This document shows positions 30,325 to 38,171 of a DNA stretch of 64,000 nt, one piece after another. This DNA is from Hyphomicrobiales bacterium. Lineage in GTDB: Bacteria > Pseudomonadota > Alphaproteobacteria > Rhizobiales > Rhizobiaceae. The notes beneath the pieces were generated by a model that worked only from the letters and a program-made list of their open reading frames with translations, was not told where the DNA came from and did not search any database. Each line of letters begins with the position of its first letter. The stretch's first letter is position 1. The position numbers and the translations under genes are program-made. The stretch spans positions 343,872 through 407,871 of the forward strand of contig UCCA01000003.1 in assembly GCA_900470805.1 (NCBI GenBank), written 5' to 3'.

Positions 30325-30728
30325 GGCGCCTCGAAGGTGAGGGCGCCGGCCGATTCCAGCGCCAGCTCGAACATCACCTCCCCATTGTGCTGGCCGGAAT
30401 ATTCGAGCGCGCTCGCCTGGAACGGACCGCTGACGGTGCCGAAGCCGGGAATAACGAGCTGCCAGTTGAGAATGGCGCCGCCGAAAAACGCATTGCGCAC
30501 CAGCTGGTCGGAGGCCGCGTCCTTGAAGATACCGGCGCCCGAGACCGCCGCCCGCTGCACGCCCGCGCCGCCCAGCAACTCGCGCCAGCGTCCGACGCTT
30601 TCGGCATCGGTCACATCCACCGTCTCGGCATTGAAGGCCAGTCGCTTCGATCGCAACCCCGCCACCGTCTCGTAGTCCGTACCGTTGAATATCTTCAGCA
30701 GCAGGTCCTTGCCCTTCTGCGCCACCAT
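30321..30728 (-). CDS. GTA gp9: major tail tube protein
   Basis: A 135-residue protein of the TP901-1 major tail protein family: GKDLLLKIFNGTDYETVAGLR near the start (positions about 5-25), ETVDVTDAESVGRWRELLGG, and GTVSGPFQASALEYSGQHNG. It polymerises into the tail tube. It is now the first gene of the downstream half of the cluster, because an MFS gene and a toxin-antitoxin pair separate it from gp8. Its own promoter must lie in the 128 bases shared with the divergent MFS gene, or it depends on long read-through. Confidence 0.93.
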   Translation of the reverse strand: MVAQKGKDLLLKIFNGTDYETVAGLRSKRLAFNAETVDVTDAESVGRWRELLGGAGVQRAAVSGAGIFKDAASDQLVRNAFFGGAILNWQLVIPGFGTVSGPFQASALEYSGQHNGEVMFELALESAGALTFEAP

Positions 30729-30856
30729 GGCCTCATCCTTCCACGAAAAGGGCGCCCCATGGGACGCCCGCTGATGTCATCGACCTGTCACTTTCAACCC
30801 TTAAGTGAAGATTTTGCGATCACGCCGATCGAACCCTCACCATCCGACACCACGCC
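30729..30856. promoter_or_regulatory. Divergent intergenic region between gp9 and the MFS gene
   Basis: These 128 bases separate two genes transcribed away from each other. The region must supply the start signals for the MFS gene on the plus strand and probably also for gp9-gp15 on the minus strand. No consensus promoter boxes can be assigned with certainty. Confidence 0.35.
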
Positions 30857-32071
30857 ATGCCTGCATCCGCTTCCCTGCGCTCGACCCAACTGATCGCCGT
30901 CCTGGCGGTAACGCAGCTGATCGGCTGGGGCACGACGTTCGACATGGTCGGTGCGCTCGGGCGCGTCATCGCACCTGATCTCGGGCTCGCCAACGAGATC
31001 GTTTTCGGCGGCCTGACCATCATGATGATCGTCAGCGCGCTGTGCGGCCCGACTGCAGGACGCTGGCTGGCGCGCTACGGCGCCGCACGCGTTCTTGCTG
31101 CCTCGTCGGTGATCCTCGCCGGCGGCCTGCTGTTGCTGTCGATGGCGCAGGGGATCGTCGTCTACGCGATCGCCTGGATCCTGTTCGGCATTGGCGGCGC
31201 ACTCGGCCTGACGGCGCCGGCCTATACCGCCGTGGTCGAACGCGAGGGCGACAACAGCAAGCGGGTGATTGCTATCCTGATGCTGTTCACCGGCCTGTCC
31301 GGCGCGATCTTCTGGCCGATCCTCAGCCTGTTGAACGCGCATCTCGGCTGGCGCTCGACTTTCGTGCTTTGCGCGGCGCTGCACCTCTGCATCTGCCTGC
31401 CGCTGCATCTCTTCTGTTTGCCGCATCCGATCGGCGTTCGTCACGACGAAGCGGAAAAACCCGCAGCGCCCGCACCGCTGCCTCTCGCCGATCGACGCAA
31501 GGCGTTCATCCTGATCGCCACGGCGACCACGATCTCGACCTTCGTCACCTTCGGTCTGCCGCCGTCATTGCTTGAGATTTTCCGCCAATACGGCGCATCG
31601 CCGGCGCTTGCACTGCAGATCGCGTCGGCGCGCGGCGTTGTCGGCATGTCGGCGCGGCTGCTGGACATGGTGCTGGGCAAGCGCGGCAATCCCGTCATCA
31701 GCGCCATCGTCGGCGTCGGACTGATGGTGCTGAGCTTCGGCCTGATGATCGTCCTGCCGCCATCGACATCGCTGCTGGTGAGCTTCATTCTGCTCTACGG
31801 CTTCGGCTCCGGCGTCATGGCGGTGGCCCGCGCTCTGCTGCCGCTGGCACTGTTCTCACCACAGGAATACGGTCTGCAATCGTCGCGCCTGCTACTGCCG
31901 CAAAACCTCGCCAACGCCGTCGCCCCCGTCGTCTTTACCGCCATCCTCGACCGCACAAACGCGGTCTCCGCACTGGCCGTCGCAGCCGTGCTTGTCACCC
32001 TGTCGCTCGGATCGGTGATCATGCTGGCGGTGCTGGTGCGGGGTGCAAAGCCGGATGTTCAGGTCGCCTGA
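30857..32071 (+). CDS. MFS transporter inserted in the GTA cluster
   Basis: A 404-residue major facilitator with about twelve hydrophobic helices in two six-helix halves, separated by a charged loop near residue 200 (HPIGVRHDEAEKPAAPAP). An exporter role is plausible but the substrate is unknown. The orientation is opposite to every GTA gene, and it sits between gp9 and gp8, so it is an insertion in the cluster rather than part of it. Its 3' end overlaps the convergent GNAT toxin gene by 13 bases. The ATG at 30857 lacks an obvious Shine-Dalgarno. Confidence 0.88.
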   Translation: MPASASLRSTQLIAVLAVTQLIGWGTTFDMVGALGRVIAPDLGLANEIVFGGLTIMMIVSALCGPTAGRWLARYGAARVLAASSVILAGGLLLLSMAQGIVVYAIAWILFGIGGALGLTAPAYTAVVEREGDNSKRVIAILMLFTGLSGAIFWPILSLLNAHLGWRSTFVLCAALHLCICLPLHLFCLPHPIGVRHDEAEKPAAPAPLPLADRRKAFILIATATTISTFVTFGLPPSLLEIFRQYGASPALALQIASARGVVGMSARLLDMVLGKRGNPVISAIVGVGLMVLSFGLMIVLPPSTSLLVSFILLYGFGSGVMAVARALLPLALFSPQEYGLQSSRLLLPQNLANAVAPVVFTAILDRTNAVSALAVAAVLVTLSLGSVIMLAVLVRGAKPDVQVA

Positions 32072-32586
32072 GACAGCGAGGCGACGATGTCCCTGGTCGG
32101 CAGCAGTAGAGTTCGTTCCAGCCCCTTTGCTGTGCGGAAGCCGAACTTGAGGTAAAACGCCTCCGCCTCGTCGTCCAGGGCATGCACCATCACCGCGCGA
32201 AAGGCGACGAACTGCGACGAGGAGACGACGGCGAGAAGCGCGTTTTTCAGCAGCGCCTTTCCGAGCCCCATCCCCTGGCTTCGACGATCGACCGCCAATC
32301 TTGCCAGCAGCGCAACCGGGATTTCGCCCGGTGCGTTGTGGCCCTTGACCTGTCGCGGCGCGCTGTTGCGGCTGATCATGCCGGCGCACAGCGAGTGATA
32401 GCCCACGACGCGATCATCTTCCGTTGCGATCACGAAGGTCCGGCTATAGCCCTGCTGCTGATTGTGAAACGCCATATCCTTGAGGAACACGTCCAAAGCC
32501 GGCTTTCCGCTGTCGAAGTCATCGACCCGATGATGTTCGGCGAGAGGCGCGGGCTTTCGGAACATCCGCTCAATCGATCCATTCAT
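32059..32586 (-). CDS. GNAT-family toxin (TacT-like)
   Basis: A 175-residue acetyltransferase of the type II toxin class that, in TacT/AtaT relatives, acetylates aminoacyl-tRNA and blocks translation. The start FDSGKPALDVFLKDMAFHNQ is typical, and the acetyl-CoA loop appears as VDRRSQGMGLGKALLKNA; the tyrosine-bearing FYLKFGFRT lies near the C-terminus. It overlaps the antitoxin gene by 17 bases, the usual toxin-after-antitoxin order. The start could instead be the ATG at 32565. Confidence 0.9.
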   Translation of the reverse strand: MNGSIERMFRKPAPLAEHHRVDDFDSGKPALDVFLKDMAFHNQQQGYSRTFVIATEDDRVVGYHSLCAGMISRNSAPRQVKGHNAPGEIPVALLARLAVDRRSQGMGLGKALLKNALLAVVSSSQFVAFRAVMVHALDDEAEAFYLKFGFRTAKGLERTLLLPTRDIVASLSQAT

Positions 32587-32845
32587 TGGTCGACCGGAAG
32601 AGCTCTACCAGCCTGTCGTTGGCCTGGGCCGGCTCCGACAACAAGCTCTCGACGGCATCGAATACCGCGGCATCGACGCCAACAAAGCGCTGGTCCAGCA
32701 ACTCACGCTGCGCCGACTGGTAGGCCGCGTCGGTCATGAACGCCGTCAGCGACTTTCCGGAGACGTCGGCGGCGCGCGCGATGATCTGGCGCCGGTGCGC
32801 GTCGATGCGGATATTGATGGTTTCGTCTTTTCTGGCGACCGGCAT
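32570..32845 (-). CDS. DUF1778/RHH antitoxin (TacA-like)
   Basis: A 91-residue ribbon-helix-helix protein. The N-terminal strand and helices (DETINIRIDAHRRQIIARAA, then DVSGKSLTAFMTDAAYQSAQ) match DUF1778 antitoxins that pair with GNAT toxins; the C-terminal tail (residues about 70-91) would wrap the toxin. TAGGAG stands 9 bases before the ATG. A TGTATACA palindrome 55 bases upstream could be the autoregulatory operator. Confidence 0.9.
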   Translation of the reverse strand: MPVARKDETINIRIDAHRRQIIARAADVSGKSLTAFMTDAAYQSAQRELLDQRFVGVDAAVFDAVESLLSEPAQANDRLVELFRSTNEWID

Positions 32846-32899
32846 GGTTCGGAACTCCTATCGGCCTGCACGCCGCAAGCGTGCAATAACCCTGCTCTA

Positions 32900-32907
32900 T
32901 GTATACA
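32900..32907. promoter_or_regulatory. Possible operator of the DUF1778/GNAT pair
   Basis: A perfect 8-base palindrome TGTATACA lies 55 bases upstream of the antitoxin start, in the short AT-richer gap before gp8. RHH antitoxins commonly bind such short palindromes. One copy only is seen, so support is modest. Confidence 0.35.
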
Positions 32908-32952
32908 CGTTGTCAGCACAAAATGAAACCGCCTCGTCGCAATCGAGACGTC

Positions 32953-33351
32953 TCATTCCGTCACCGCCCTGAACCTGACCTCGGCCACATGCAGCCGCGT
33001 CTTCGGCTCGCGCCGCGTGCGTGTCGTCTGATGCAGCAGGCTGACCAGATCGTGGCCGTCGAGATCGAGCGGCGCGTCGTGCAGCAGTGTGTGCAGGCGG
33101 GCGGCGATGGTCGCGGTCTGTTTGCGGCCGGCGGCATCGGTCCAGATCTCCAAAGTCAGCAGATGTTCCTCGCCGGCTTCCGTCGCCGTCGAATAATCCC
33201 GGGTCTCGAGATCGCCGATGACGATCGACGGCAGGTCGCGCCCCGAGGTCAGCCGGTCGCGGATGCCGCCCGGACCAATCAGGGCGATCAGTTCGGCGTC
33301 GGCGATCAGCCGCGCATGGATGGCGGCCAGGAGGTCGTTGGCGGCGCTCAT
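32953..33351 (-). CDS. GTA gp8: tail terminator protein (DUF3168)
   Basis: A 132-residue DUF3168 protein. It opens MSAANDLLAAIHARLIADAE with LIALIGPGGIRDRL following, and has TEAGEEHLLTLEIWTDAAGR and a C-terminal TRREPKTRLHVAEVRFRAVT; this is the family that joins the GTA head connector to the tail tube. The ATG at 33351 overlaps the gp7 stop. It ends 107 bases from the antitoxin start, so the gp1-gp8 transcript runs toward the inserted genes. Confidence 0.92.
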   Translation of the reverse strand: MSAANDLLAAIHARLIADAELIALIGPGGIRDRLTSGRDLPSIVIGDLETRDYSTATEAGEEHLLTLEIWTDAAGRKQTATIAARLHTLLHDAPLDLDGHDLVSLLHQTTRTRREPKTRLHVAEVRFRAVTE

Positions 33352-33683
33352 CGGCTCTCCTCCTCGCACAGGCAGACAAGATAGTTGCCGCGCTCGTCCG
33401 GGTCGCGCCAAGCGCCTATCGTGAAGAGCCGCGTGCCCTTGCGCAGCCGCATGCCGGCCCGGATATCATCGCGAAAGCGTAGCCAGATACGGTGCGTCAG
33501 CATGAACACCTCGGCGCCGGCCTGTTCCTCGCGGACTTCGCCGACCGGCTCAAGGCGTGCCCAGAGCGAGGCGACGGAGACGAACGAGACCGTGGCGCCG
33601 CCCTGCCCGTCCGGCAGCGCCTCGGGGACCTCCAGCTCCAGCCGCGCGGTCATCTGGCCGGCATCGAACAGCACCGAGCGCAT
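33348..33683 (-). CDS. GTA gp7: head closure/stopper protein
   Basis: A 111-residue head-tail joining protein: RLELEVPEALPDGQGGATVS, then LWARLEPVGEVREEQAGAEV and HRIWLRFRDDIRAGMRLRKG, the typical small SH3-like pattern of phage head closure proteins. The start and stop codons overlap those of gp6 and gp8. Confidence 0.9.
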   Translation of the reverse strand: MRSVLFDAGQMTARLELEVPEALPDGQGGATVSFVSVASLWARLEPVGEVREEQAGAEVFMLTHRIWLRFRDDIRAGMRLRKGTRLFTIGAWRDPDERGNYLVCLCEEESR

Positions 33684-34252
33684 CAGAGCCTCCGCATCAG
33701 GAAGGGGGCGATGAGGCGGTCGTAGCCCACGGGACTATCGGCAGGCTGATCTTCCGCCGCCACCGCGCCACGGAAGGCGAACATCTCAGCCACATGCATC
33801 AGCATCGCCCGCTTCAAAGTGTCCGGCACCTCGGCGCCGCTCTCGCCGAAGCCGGCGATAAAGTCGATCTCGATGCCGTTGATGCCGCGCGTTCCGGCGA
33901 GACGACGGTTGAGCATCAGCCGTGCCGGACGGGCAGTGCCATCCAGCACGTGGCCGGTCAGCGGCTGGGCGATCTCCTCGCCGGATGCATCGTAAAGCAT
34001 CAGACTTTCAATCGCTTGTACCGGACCTCTGGCAATCTGAATCACGCCATCTTCAGGTGTTGAATCAAGATAGAGGCGCCAGGTTTGCGTGATCAGGCAG
34101 AGGCCGGTGGTGCGCTCCAGATGCTCGCGGGCGGTACGGAGCAGCGATGAGAGAAGCGTGTCCTCGTGGCCGTCATCGAGGCGCAGATGCGCCTTGGCGT
34201 CGGCGAGCGTCAGGGGTTCCGCGATTGGCGGAGCGATGAGGGCATAGGTCAT
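33683..34252 (-). CDS. GTA gp6: head-tail connector/adaptor protein
   Basis: A 189-residue protein. It begins MTYALIAPPIAEPLTLADAK, followed by HLRLDDGHEDTLLSSLLRTA and REHLERTTGLCLITQTW, the pattern of GTA/phage gp6 adaptors, and ends with VGYDRLIAPFLMRRL. The ATG at 34252 is chosen because the family starts here. The frame extends back to 34492 only by translating the palindromic repeat between gp6 and gp5, which is not part of the protein. Confidence 0.92.
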   Translation of the reverse strand: MTYALIAPPIAEPLTLADAKAHLRLDDGHEDTLLSSLLRTAREHLERTTGLCLITQTWRLYLDSTPEDGVIQIARGPVQAIESLMLYDASGEEIAQPLTGHVLDGTARPARLMLNRRLAGTRGINGIEIDFIAGFGESGAEVPDTLKRAMLMHVAEMFAFRGAVAAEDQPADSPVGYDRLIAPFLMRRL

Positions 34253-34295
34253 GTTTGGGAGTTTCCTGGATGTATGATGGTGAGGTGGTGCAAAT

Positions 34296-34442
34296 GGCCC
34301 CTCATCCGACCCTTCGGGCCACCTTCTCCCCGCAGGGGAGAAGGGAAGATTGAGCGAGCCGCCCGCCGGGAATCCCTTCTCCCCTGCGGGAAAAGGTGCC
34401 GGTAGGTCAGGCGCAACTCGTTGCGCCGGTGATGAGGGGGCC
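34296..34442. repeat. RIME-like palindromic mosaic repeat between gp5 and gp6
   Basis: A 147-base intergenic element with outer inverted ends (GGCCCCTCATC at 34296 and GATGAGGGGGCC ending 34442) and inner palindromes, among them CCTTCTCCCC-GCA-GGGGAGAAGG (34322-34344) and a second arm near 34374-34400. This composition is characteristic of the Rhizobium-specific intergenic mosaic elements found in many copies in Rhizobiaceae genomes. It lies within the GTA transcript and may affect message processing between capsid and connector genes. Confidence 0.8.
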
Positions 34443-34478
34443 ACAGGCGCCGACGCTTGCGAGGCCGCCCCGACCCAC

Positions 34479-35726
34479 TCAACTCGCCGCAAACTTCACC
34501 AGCTTGATCGCCTCGAAGTTCTGCACCCCGCCGCCGACCCGCTTGGTCGTGTAGAACAACACGTAGGGCTTGGCCGAATAGGGATCACGCAGCACGCGCA
34601 CGCCGGTGCGATCGACGACAAGATAACCGGCGCGGAAGTCGCCGAAGGCGATGGCCGGCGCGTTGGCGGCGATGTCGGGCATGTCCTCGGCTTCGACCAC
34701 GGGGAAGCCGACCAGCGAGGCGGCCTCGCCTGCGGTTGCCGGCGGCTGCCAAAGGTAGCGGCCCTCGGCGTCCTTCAGCTTGCGCACCTCGGCCTGCGTC
34801 TTGCGGTTCATCACGAAGTCGGCGTTCTGGCGATGCCCCGCCTTCAGCGAGTAGATCGTGTCGATCAGCGTGTCGGAGGCGCCGGAGGCCTTGAAGCCGC
34901 CGGCCGCGCCGGTGGCGATATAGCCGAGATTGCCCCAGCTCCAGGCGCTGTCGGCCACAATGGTATAGGCGAGAAAGCCCTTCGGCTTGTTGATGCCGTC
35001 GCCGCTGACAAAGGCGGTGCCTTCCTGCTCGGCAAAGACGGTGTCGACCTCGCCCGAAATCCAGGCCTCGATATCGACGGCGGCATCGTCGAGCAGCGCC
35101 TGGGTGGCGGCCGGCATGGCGTAGAGTTCCATGGTCGGGAAGGAGAGCTCGGCCAGCTGGGCGCTCGAGGTCTGCGGCCGCGCCGCTGTCTCCGCTACCC
35201 AGCCGGACGCCATGCCCGATATCGAGAACGGCTTCTTCAGCACCGCGCCGGAGACCTGGCGGACGGTGGCGATGGCGCGGATCGGCGAGACCACCGCGAG
35301 GCGGCGGCCGATTTCCGTGTCGGTCTCATCAGGCACGAGATAGCCGCCATCCGCACCCGAGCCCGCCGACATCGCCTTGGCCTCGATGTCGCGCAGGCCG
35401 GCCTCGTCGCCGCGGCGGATATACTGCGCGAAGGCGGCCTTGTGCTCGGTCACCTCGGCTCCGGTTGACGCGCCGCGGCCGAGCGGCGGACGGGCCTTCT
35501 TCAGCGCCAGCTGGTCGAGCACCTTCTTCTGCTCGTCCATGGCGCGGCTGATGCGGTCCATCTTGTCGCGGGTCACGACATCGGAGGTCAGTTTCTGCTC
35601 GATCTCGCCGAGCCTCAAGTCGTTGGTTTCCTTGAACGCCTCGAAGGCCTCCATGAACTCGTCGAAGGCGGCGGCCATCTCGGGGGCGGCCTTGATCTCC
35701 GGCGCGGTCTTCTGCGTGTCGGTCAT
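34479..35726 (-). CDS. GTA gp5: major capsid protein (HK97 fold)
   Basis: A 415-residue HK97-type capsid protein. An N-terminal coiled-coil scaffold (residues about 15-75, with FDEFMEAFEAFKETNDLRLG) is followed by the head domain: GGYLVPDETDTEIGRRLAVV, SPIRAIATVRQVSGAVLKKP, WVAETAARPQTS, FVSGDGINKPKGFLAY, and the closing VGGGVQNFEAIKLVKF. The scaffold should be removed by the gp4 protease. Length and order match GTA capsid proteins. The ATG at 35726 follows a GAGG-type ribosome site. Confidence 0.95.
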   Translation of the reverse strand: MTDTQKTAPEIKAAPEMAAAFDEFMEAFEAFKETNDLRLGEIEQKLTSDVVTRDKMDRISRAMDEQKKVLDQLALKKARPPLGRGASTGAEVTEHKAAFAQYIRRGDEAGLRDIEAKAMSAGSGADGGYLVPDETDTEIGRRLAVVSPIRAIATVRQVSGAVLKKPFSISGMASGWVAETAARPQTSSAQLAELSFPTMELYAMPAATQALLDDAAVDIEAWISGEVDTVFAEQEGTAFVSGDGINKPKGFLAYTIVADSAWSWGNLGYIATGAAGGFKASGASDTLIDTIYSLKAGHRQNADFVMNRKTQAEVRKLKDAEGRYLWQPPATAGEAASLVGFPVVEAEDMPDIAANAPAIAFGDFRAGYLVVDRTGVRVLRDPYSAKPYVLFYTTKRVGGGVQNFEAIKLVKFAAS

Positions 35727-35751
35727 GTCTCGATCATCCTCTCTGAAGGGT

Positions 35752-36348
35752 CTACTTGAACTGATCTTGCAGCATCATCCGGGCGGCCCGGCGCATGGCG
35801 CGGACGAGCTCGGTCTCCTTGTCGCGGAACCACCGCGCATTCTTGATGTTCTGCACCCTGGCCGAGGGCAGCATCGGGAAGGTCACCACCGAGATCTCCC
35901 AGAGGTCGGCCTCGAGGATGCGGCGCACGCCCGACTTGGCGTCGGTCTTGGCGCGCACGGTGCGAAAGCCGATCGACAACCCATCGAGAGCGCCGTTCTT
36001 CAACAGCTGGTGCACCTCGCGGGCGCGGCTGACGCCATCGGCCAGCACGCCCTCGACATAGAGGCCGCGACTGTCCTCGCGGATCGTCTTCCAGGCGCCG
36101 ATCGGCTCTGCCGGATCATGCTGGAAGAGCATGCGCACGCCGGACGCGCCGCGCTCGCCGAGCGACTTGCGGAACGCGCCGCGTTCGATCGCATCCTTGC
36201 CGAGATCGACCTCGCCGAAGACGCTGGCATAGCCCGAAAACGTGCCGTCGCGGCTGAGACCGCGCAGCTCCAGATTGGCGAACTTGCGGGTGTCGACACC
36301 GATTAAAGATCGCGTTGTGGATCGCGCCAGCGCGCGGCTTGCGTTCAT
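35752..36348 (-). CDS. GTA gp4: HK97-family prohead protease
   Basis: A 198-residue serine protease that matures the capsid. It shows the family opening GTFSGYASVFGEVDLGKD, the histidine-bearing MLFQHDPAEPIGAW and the serine-bearing LDGLSIGFRTVRAKTD. The ATG at 36348 is favoured because AGGAG lies 7 bases upstream of it; the ATG at 36354 is only one base from the same AGGAG. Confidence 0.93.
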   Translation of the reverse strand: MNASRALARSTTRSLIGVDTRKFANLELRGLSRDGTFSGYASVFGEVDLGKDAIERGAFRKSLGERGASGVRMLFQHDPAEPIGAWKTIREDSRGLYVEGVLADGVSRAREVHQLLKNGALDGLSIGFRTVRAKTDAKSGVRRILEADLWEISVVTFPMLPSARVQNIKNARWFRDKETELVRAMRRAARMMLQDQFK

Positions 36349-36390
36349 CGTCATGCTCCTTGGCTGATGAATGTGTTGGCGACTACGCCG

Positions 36391-36708
36391 TCAGCGGCCG
36401 CGGCCGCCGTAGCGCCCGGCAATGCGCGAGAGGATGCCGAGCGCCCACCAGGCGCAGAGGCTCGACGCCGCCGAGCCCGACAGCATCACTTCGGACACGG
36501 ACAGTCGATCGACGAGATCCAGCCGCTCGGCGATCCATATGCCGCAGGGACCGCCGAAGATGACGCCGCAGGCAACACCGGTGAAAAACCGGCTGGCCGC
36601 CTCGCGCCGGTTCTTGGGCAGGAGATAGACCAGCGACACGGCGGCACCCGCCGACGCGCCCAGCGCCCTGGTCGCCCAGAGAGAGGTATCGTTGGAGAAG
36701 TCGGCCAC
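36391..36708 (-). CDS. GTA gp3.5-position membrane protein (DUF6107-like)
   Basis: A 105-residue protein with three hydrophobic stretches: ATRALGASAGAAVSLVYLL, FFTGVACGVIFGGPCGIWI and SLCAWWALGIL. It resembles a short membrane protein (DUF6107 as I recall it) carried in rhizobial GTA clusters, and its place between portal and protease corresponds to RcGTA gp3.5. Start: GTG at 36708, giving VADFSNDTSLWATRALG; the longer frame to 36795 looks non-coding. No clear Shine-Dalgarno. Function unknown. Confidence 0.7.
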   Translation of the reverse strand: MADFSNDTSLWATRALGASAGAAVSLVYLLPKNRREAASRFFTGVACGVIFGGPCGIWIAERLDLVDRLSVSEVMLSGSAASSLCAWWALGILSRIAGRYGGRGR

Positions 36709-36844
36709 GGGGTGTCTCGATGTGGTGGGAGAAAGTTGGTGAGTCTTTTGAATCGGTTGGGCGCGGAGGCTCGCACGGCGAGTCCGCGGATTCATGAGAT
36801 ACGTGAAAACAGACCTTGCCTTGTTTTGCAGGAAAGCAGCGGTG

Positions 36845-37153
36845 TCAGTCGCTCTCGTCCATCCCGTCGTCCCGGTCCAATTCCGTCAGCTGCCGGCCAT
36901 GCCTTATGTCGGACACGAGGACGGCATCGCGCCCAATGCGGTAGGTGATGAAGTAGGGACCGACGACAAGCTGGCGACGGCCCGGCAAATGCGGCGCCGG
37001 CGCGCCGATCTCGGGATGGATGGAAAGTCTGCGCATACCGGCCTGGATCCTCACCATGGCAGCGTCGGCAGCGCGGGAGTTGAATTCGTCGAGATAGCCA
37101 TATTCGTGGCTGAGATAATTGGCGGCATTCCTGGACAGAATGACCTTCATCAT
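36845..37153 (-). CDS. RelE/ParE-family toxin
   Basis: A 102-residue type II toxin: VILSRNAANYLSHEYGYLDE, ADAAMVRIQAGMRRLSIHPE, then RQLVVGPYFITYRIGRDAVL and SDIRHGRQLTELDRDD. The late ITYRI and IRHGRQ strands are typical of ParE/RelE relatives that poison gyrase or cut mRNA. The ATG at 37153 overlaps the antitoxin stop (ATGA). The mode of action cannot be told from sequence. Confidence 0.88.
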   Translation of the reverse strand: MMKVILSRNAANYLSHEYGYLDEFNSRAADAAMVRIQAGMRRLSIHPEIGAPAPHLPGRRQLVVGPYFITYRIGRDAVLVSDIRHGRQLTELDRDDGMDESD

Positions 37154-37410
37154 GCCGCGTCATCTCTGGGCGGCGATGTCAGTTCGGCCATGAACGCCTC
37201 GAAATCGACGCTCTCGCCGTTGCGGATCTGCTCCTCGCCCTTCAGCGTCTGCAGGATATCATTGCCCTCTTCCATCAGGTAATATTTCAGCGCCCGGACG
37301 ATCACCCAGCTGCGGCTGCGCTCGGTGGCCTTGGCGATGGTCTCGATGTCCTTCAGCATGTCTTCGGGAATGCGCAACGCGATCGGGTCGGAGAGAACGG
37401 GCTTGGTCAT
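37150..37410 (-). CDS. RHH/CopG-family antitoxin
   Basis: An 86-residue ribbon-helix-helix protein: DPIALRIPEDMLKDIETIAK and ERSRSWVIVRALKYYLMEEG form the DNA-binding dimer unit, and the acidic C-terminal tail (DFEAFMAELTSPPRDDAA) would neutralise the RelE-like toxin. GAGGAG precedes the ATG at 37410, and an inverted repeat that fits an operator lies just upstream. Confidence 0.9.
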   Translation of the reverse strand: MTKPVLSDPIALRIPEDMLKDIETIAKATERSRSWVIVRALKYYLMEEGNDILQTLKGEEQIRNGESVDFEAFMAELTSPPRDDAA

Positions 37411-37425
37411 CGGCTTGCTCCTCGA

Positions 37426-37448
37426 TTTGTAATACAGCGTATAACAAA
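37426..37448. promoter_or_regulatory. Operator-like inverted repeat of the RHH/RelE pair
   Basis: TTTGTAATAC (37426-37435) and GTATAACAAA (37439-37448) form a 9/10 inverted repeat with a 3-base spacer, 15 bases upstream of the antitoxin start and overlapping where its promoter should be. This fits autorepression by the RHH antitoxin. Confidence 0.6.
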
Positions 37449-37474
37449 TTTCAGGAGTGGCCTCAATGTCTGCG

Positions 37475-38047
37475 TTAGCTGGTCGTCCTCATGACATTGC
37501 GGAACGTCAGCGAAATCCGCCGACCGCGAAGCCGCTTTTCTCCATCCACCATGTCGAACAGCCGTGCCGGAATTTCATGCGTCCACTGATAGCGCGCCGG
37601 CCCGTCCATCGTCAGCAGCGAGCGTGGCTGCAGCGTCAGCGCTCGCATTTCGCCAGTCGCCGGGTGACGGAAGATCATCTCGCATGACGAAAGCAGGCTG
37701 AGAGACACAATGCGATCGCCAAAACAGGGTACACAATCGACATGGGCGCTGATCCCCTGTCCCGGCTCATACTCATTTGCAATCACCTGATCGGGCGGCT
37801 GAAGAAAGTGCCCTAGTGACGCCAAGCGCTCTGCCACGGCGGCCAGCCATTCTGGCAAAACCCCGAGATAGGCATCCTCGGTTACGGCGCGGGCGCGATA
37901 GTCGTATCGATAACCGAAATGCTGAACGCGGCGCTTCAGGGTCGCGTCCCAAGGCAAAGCGTCCAGCGCTGCGACAAGCGCATGCTCCATCTGCTCGGAG
38001 AGAAAAGCCGCCTGACATGTCAAGCCATCGGGAAGCGCTCGGTCCAT
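37475..38047 (-). CDS. AlkB-like 2-oxoglutarate/Fe(II) dioxygenase
   Basis: A 190-residue dioxygenase of the AlkB type, the family that repairs alkylated nucleic-acid bases. The metal ligands are visible as HVD in YEPGQGISAHVDCVPCFGD and H in RYQWTHEIPAR, and the 2-oxoglutarate-binding arginines in RRISLTFRNVM. It corresponds more to the ALKBH8/ALKBH6-like short AlkB relatives than to E. coli AlkB; the substrate (DNA, RNA or protein) is unknown. It sits between a toxin-antitoxin pair and an unknown protein, inside the GTA cluster. Confidence 0.87.
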   Translation of the reverse strand: MDRALPDGLTCQAAFLSEQMEHALVAALDALPWDATLKRRVQHFGYRYDYRARAVTEDAYLGVLPEWLAAVAERLASLGHFLQPPDQVIANEYEPGQGISAHVDCVPCFGDRIVSLSLLSSCEMIFRHPATGEMRALTLQPRSLLTMDGPARYQWTHEIPARLFDMVDGEKRLRGRRISLTFRNVMRTTS

Positions 38048-38171
38048 TATTATCGCTTACCTTTATCAGTCGATATGTCGCCGACACGTTCCCTTCTAGT
38101 ACCCGCGCTTGACGCCAAGGCCAGCGACCGTGTCGAGGCTGGCCGGACGATCTTTAAGTGCGATAGGACCG

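Noticed and set aside
34350..35468. A 372-codon frame on the plus strand over the RIME-like repeat and gp5
   Set aside because: It starts inside the palindromic repeat and runs antisense to the capsid gene.
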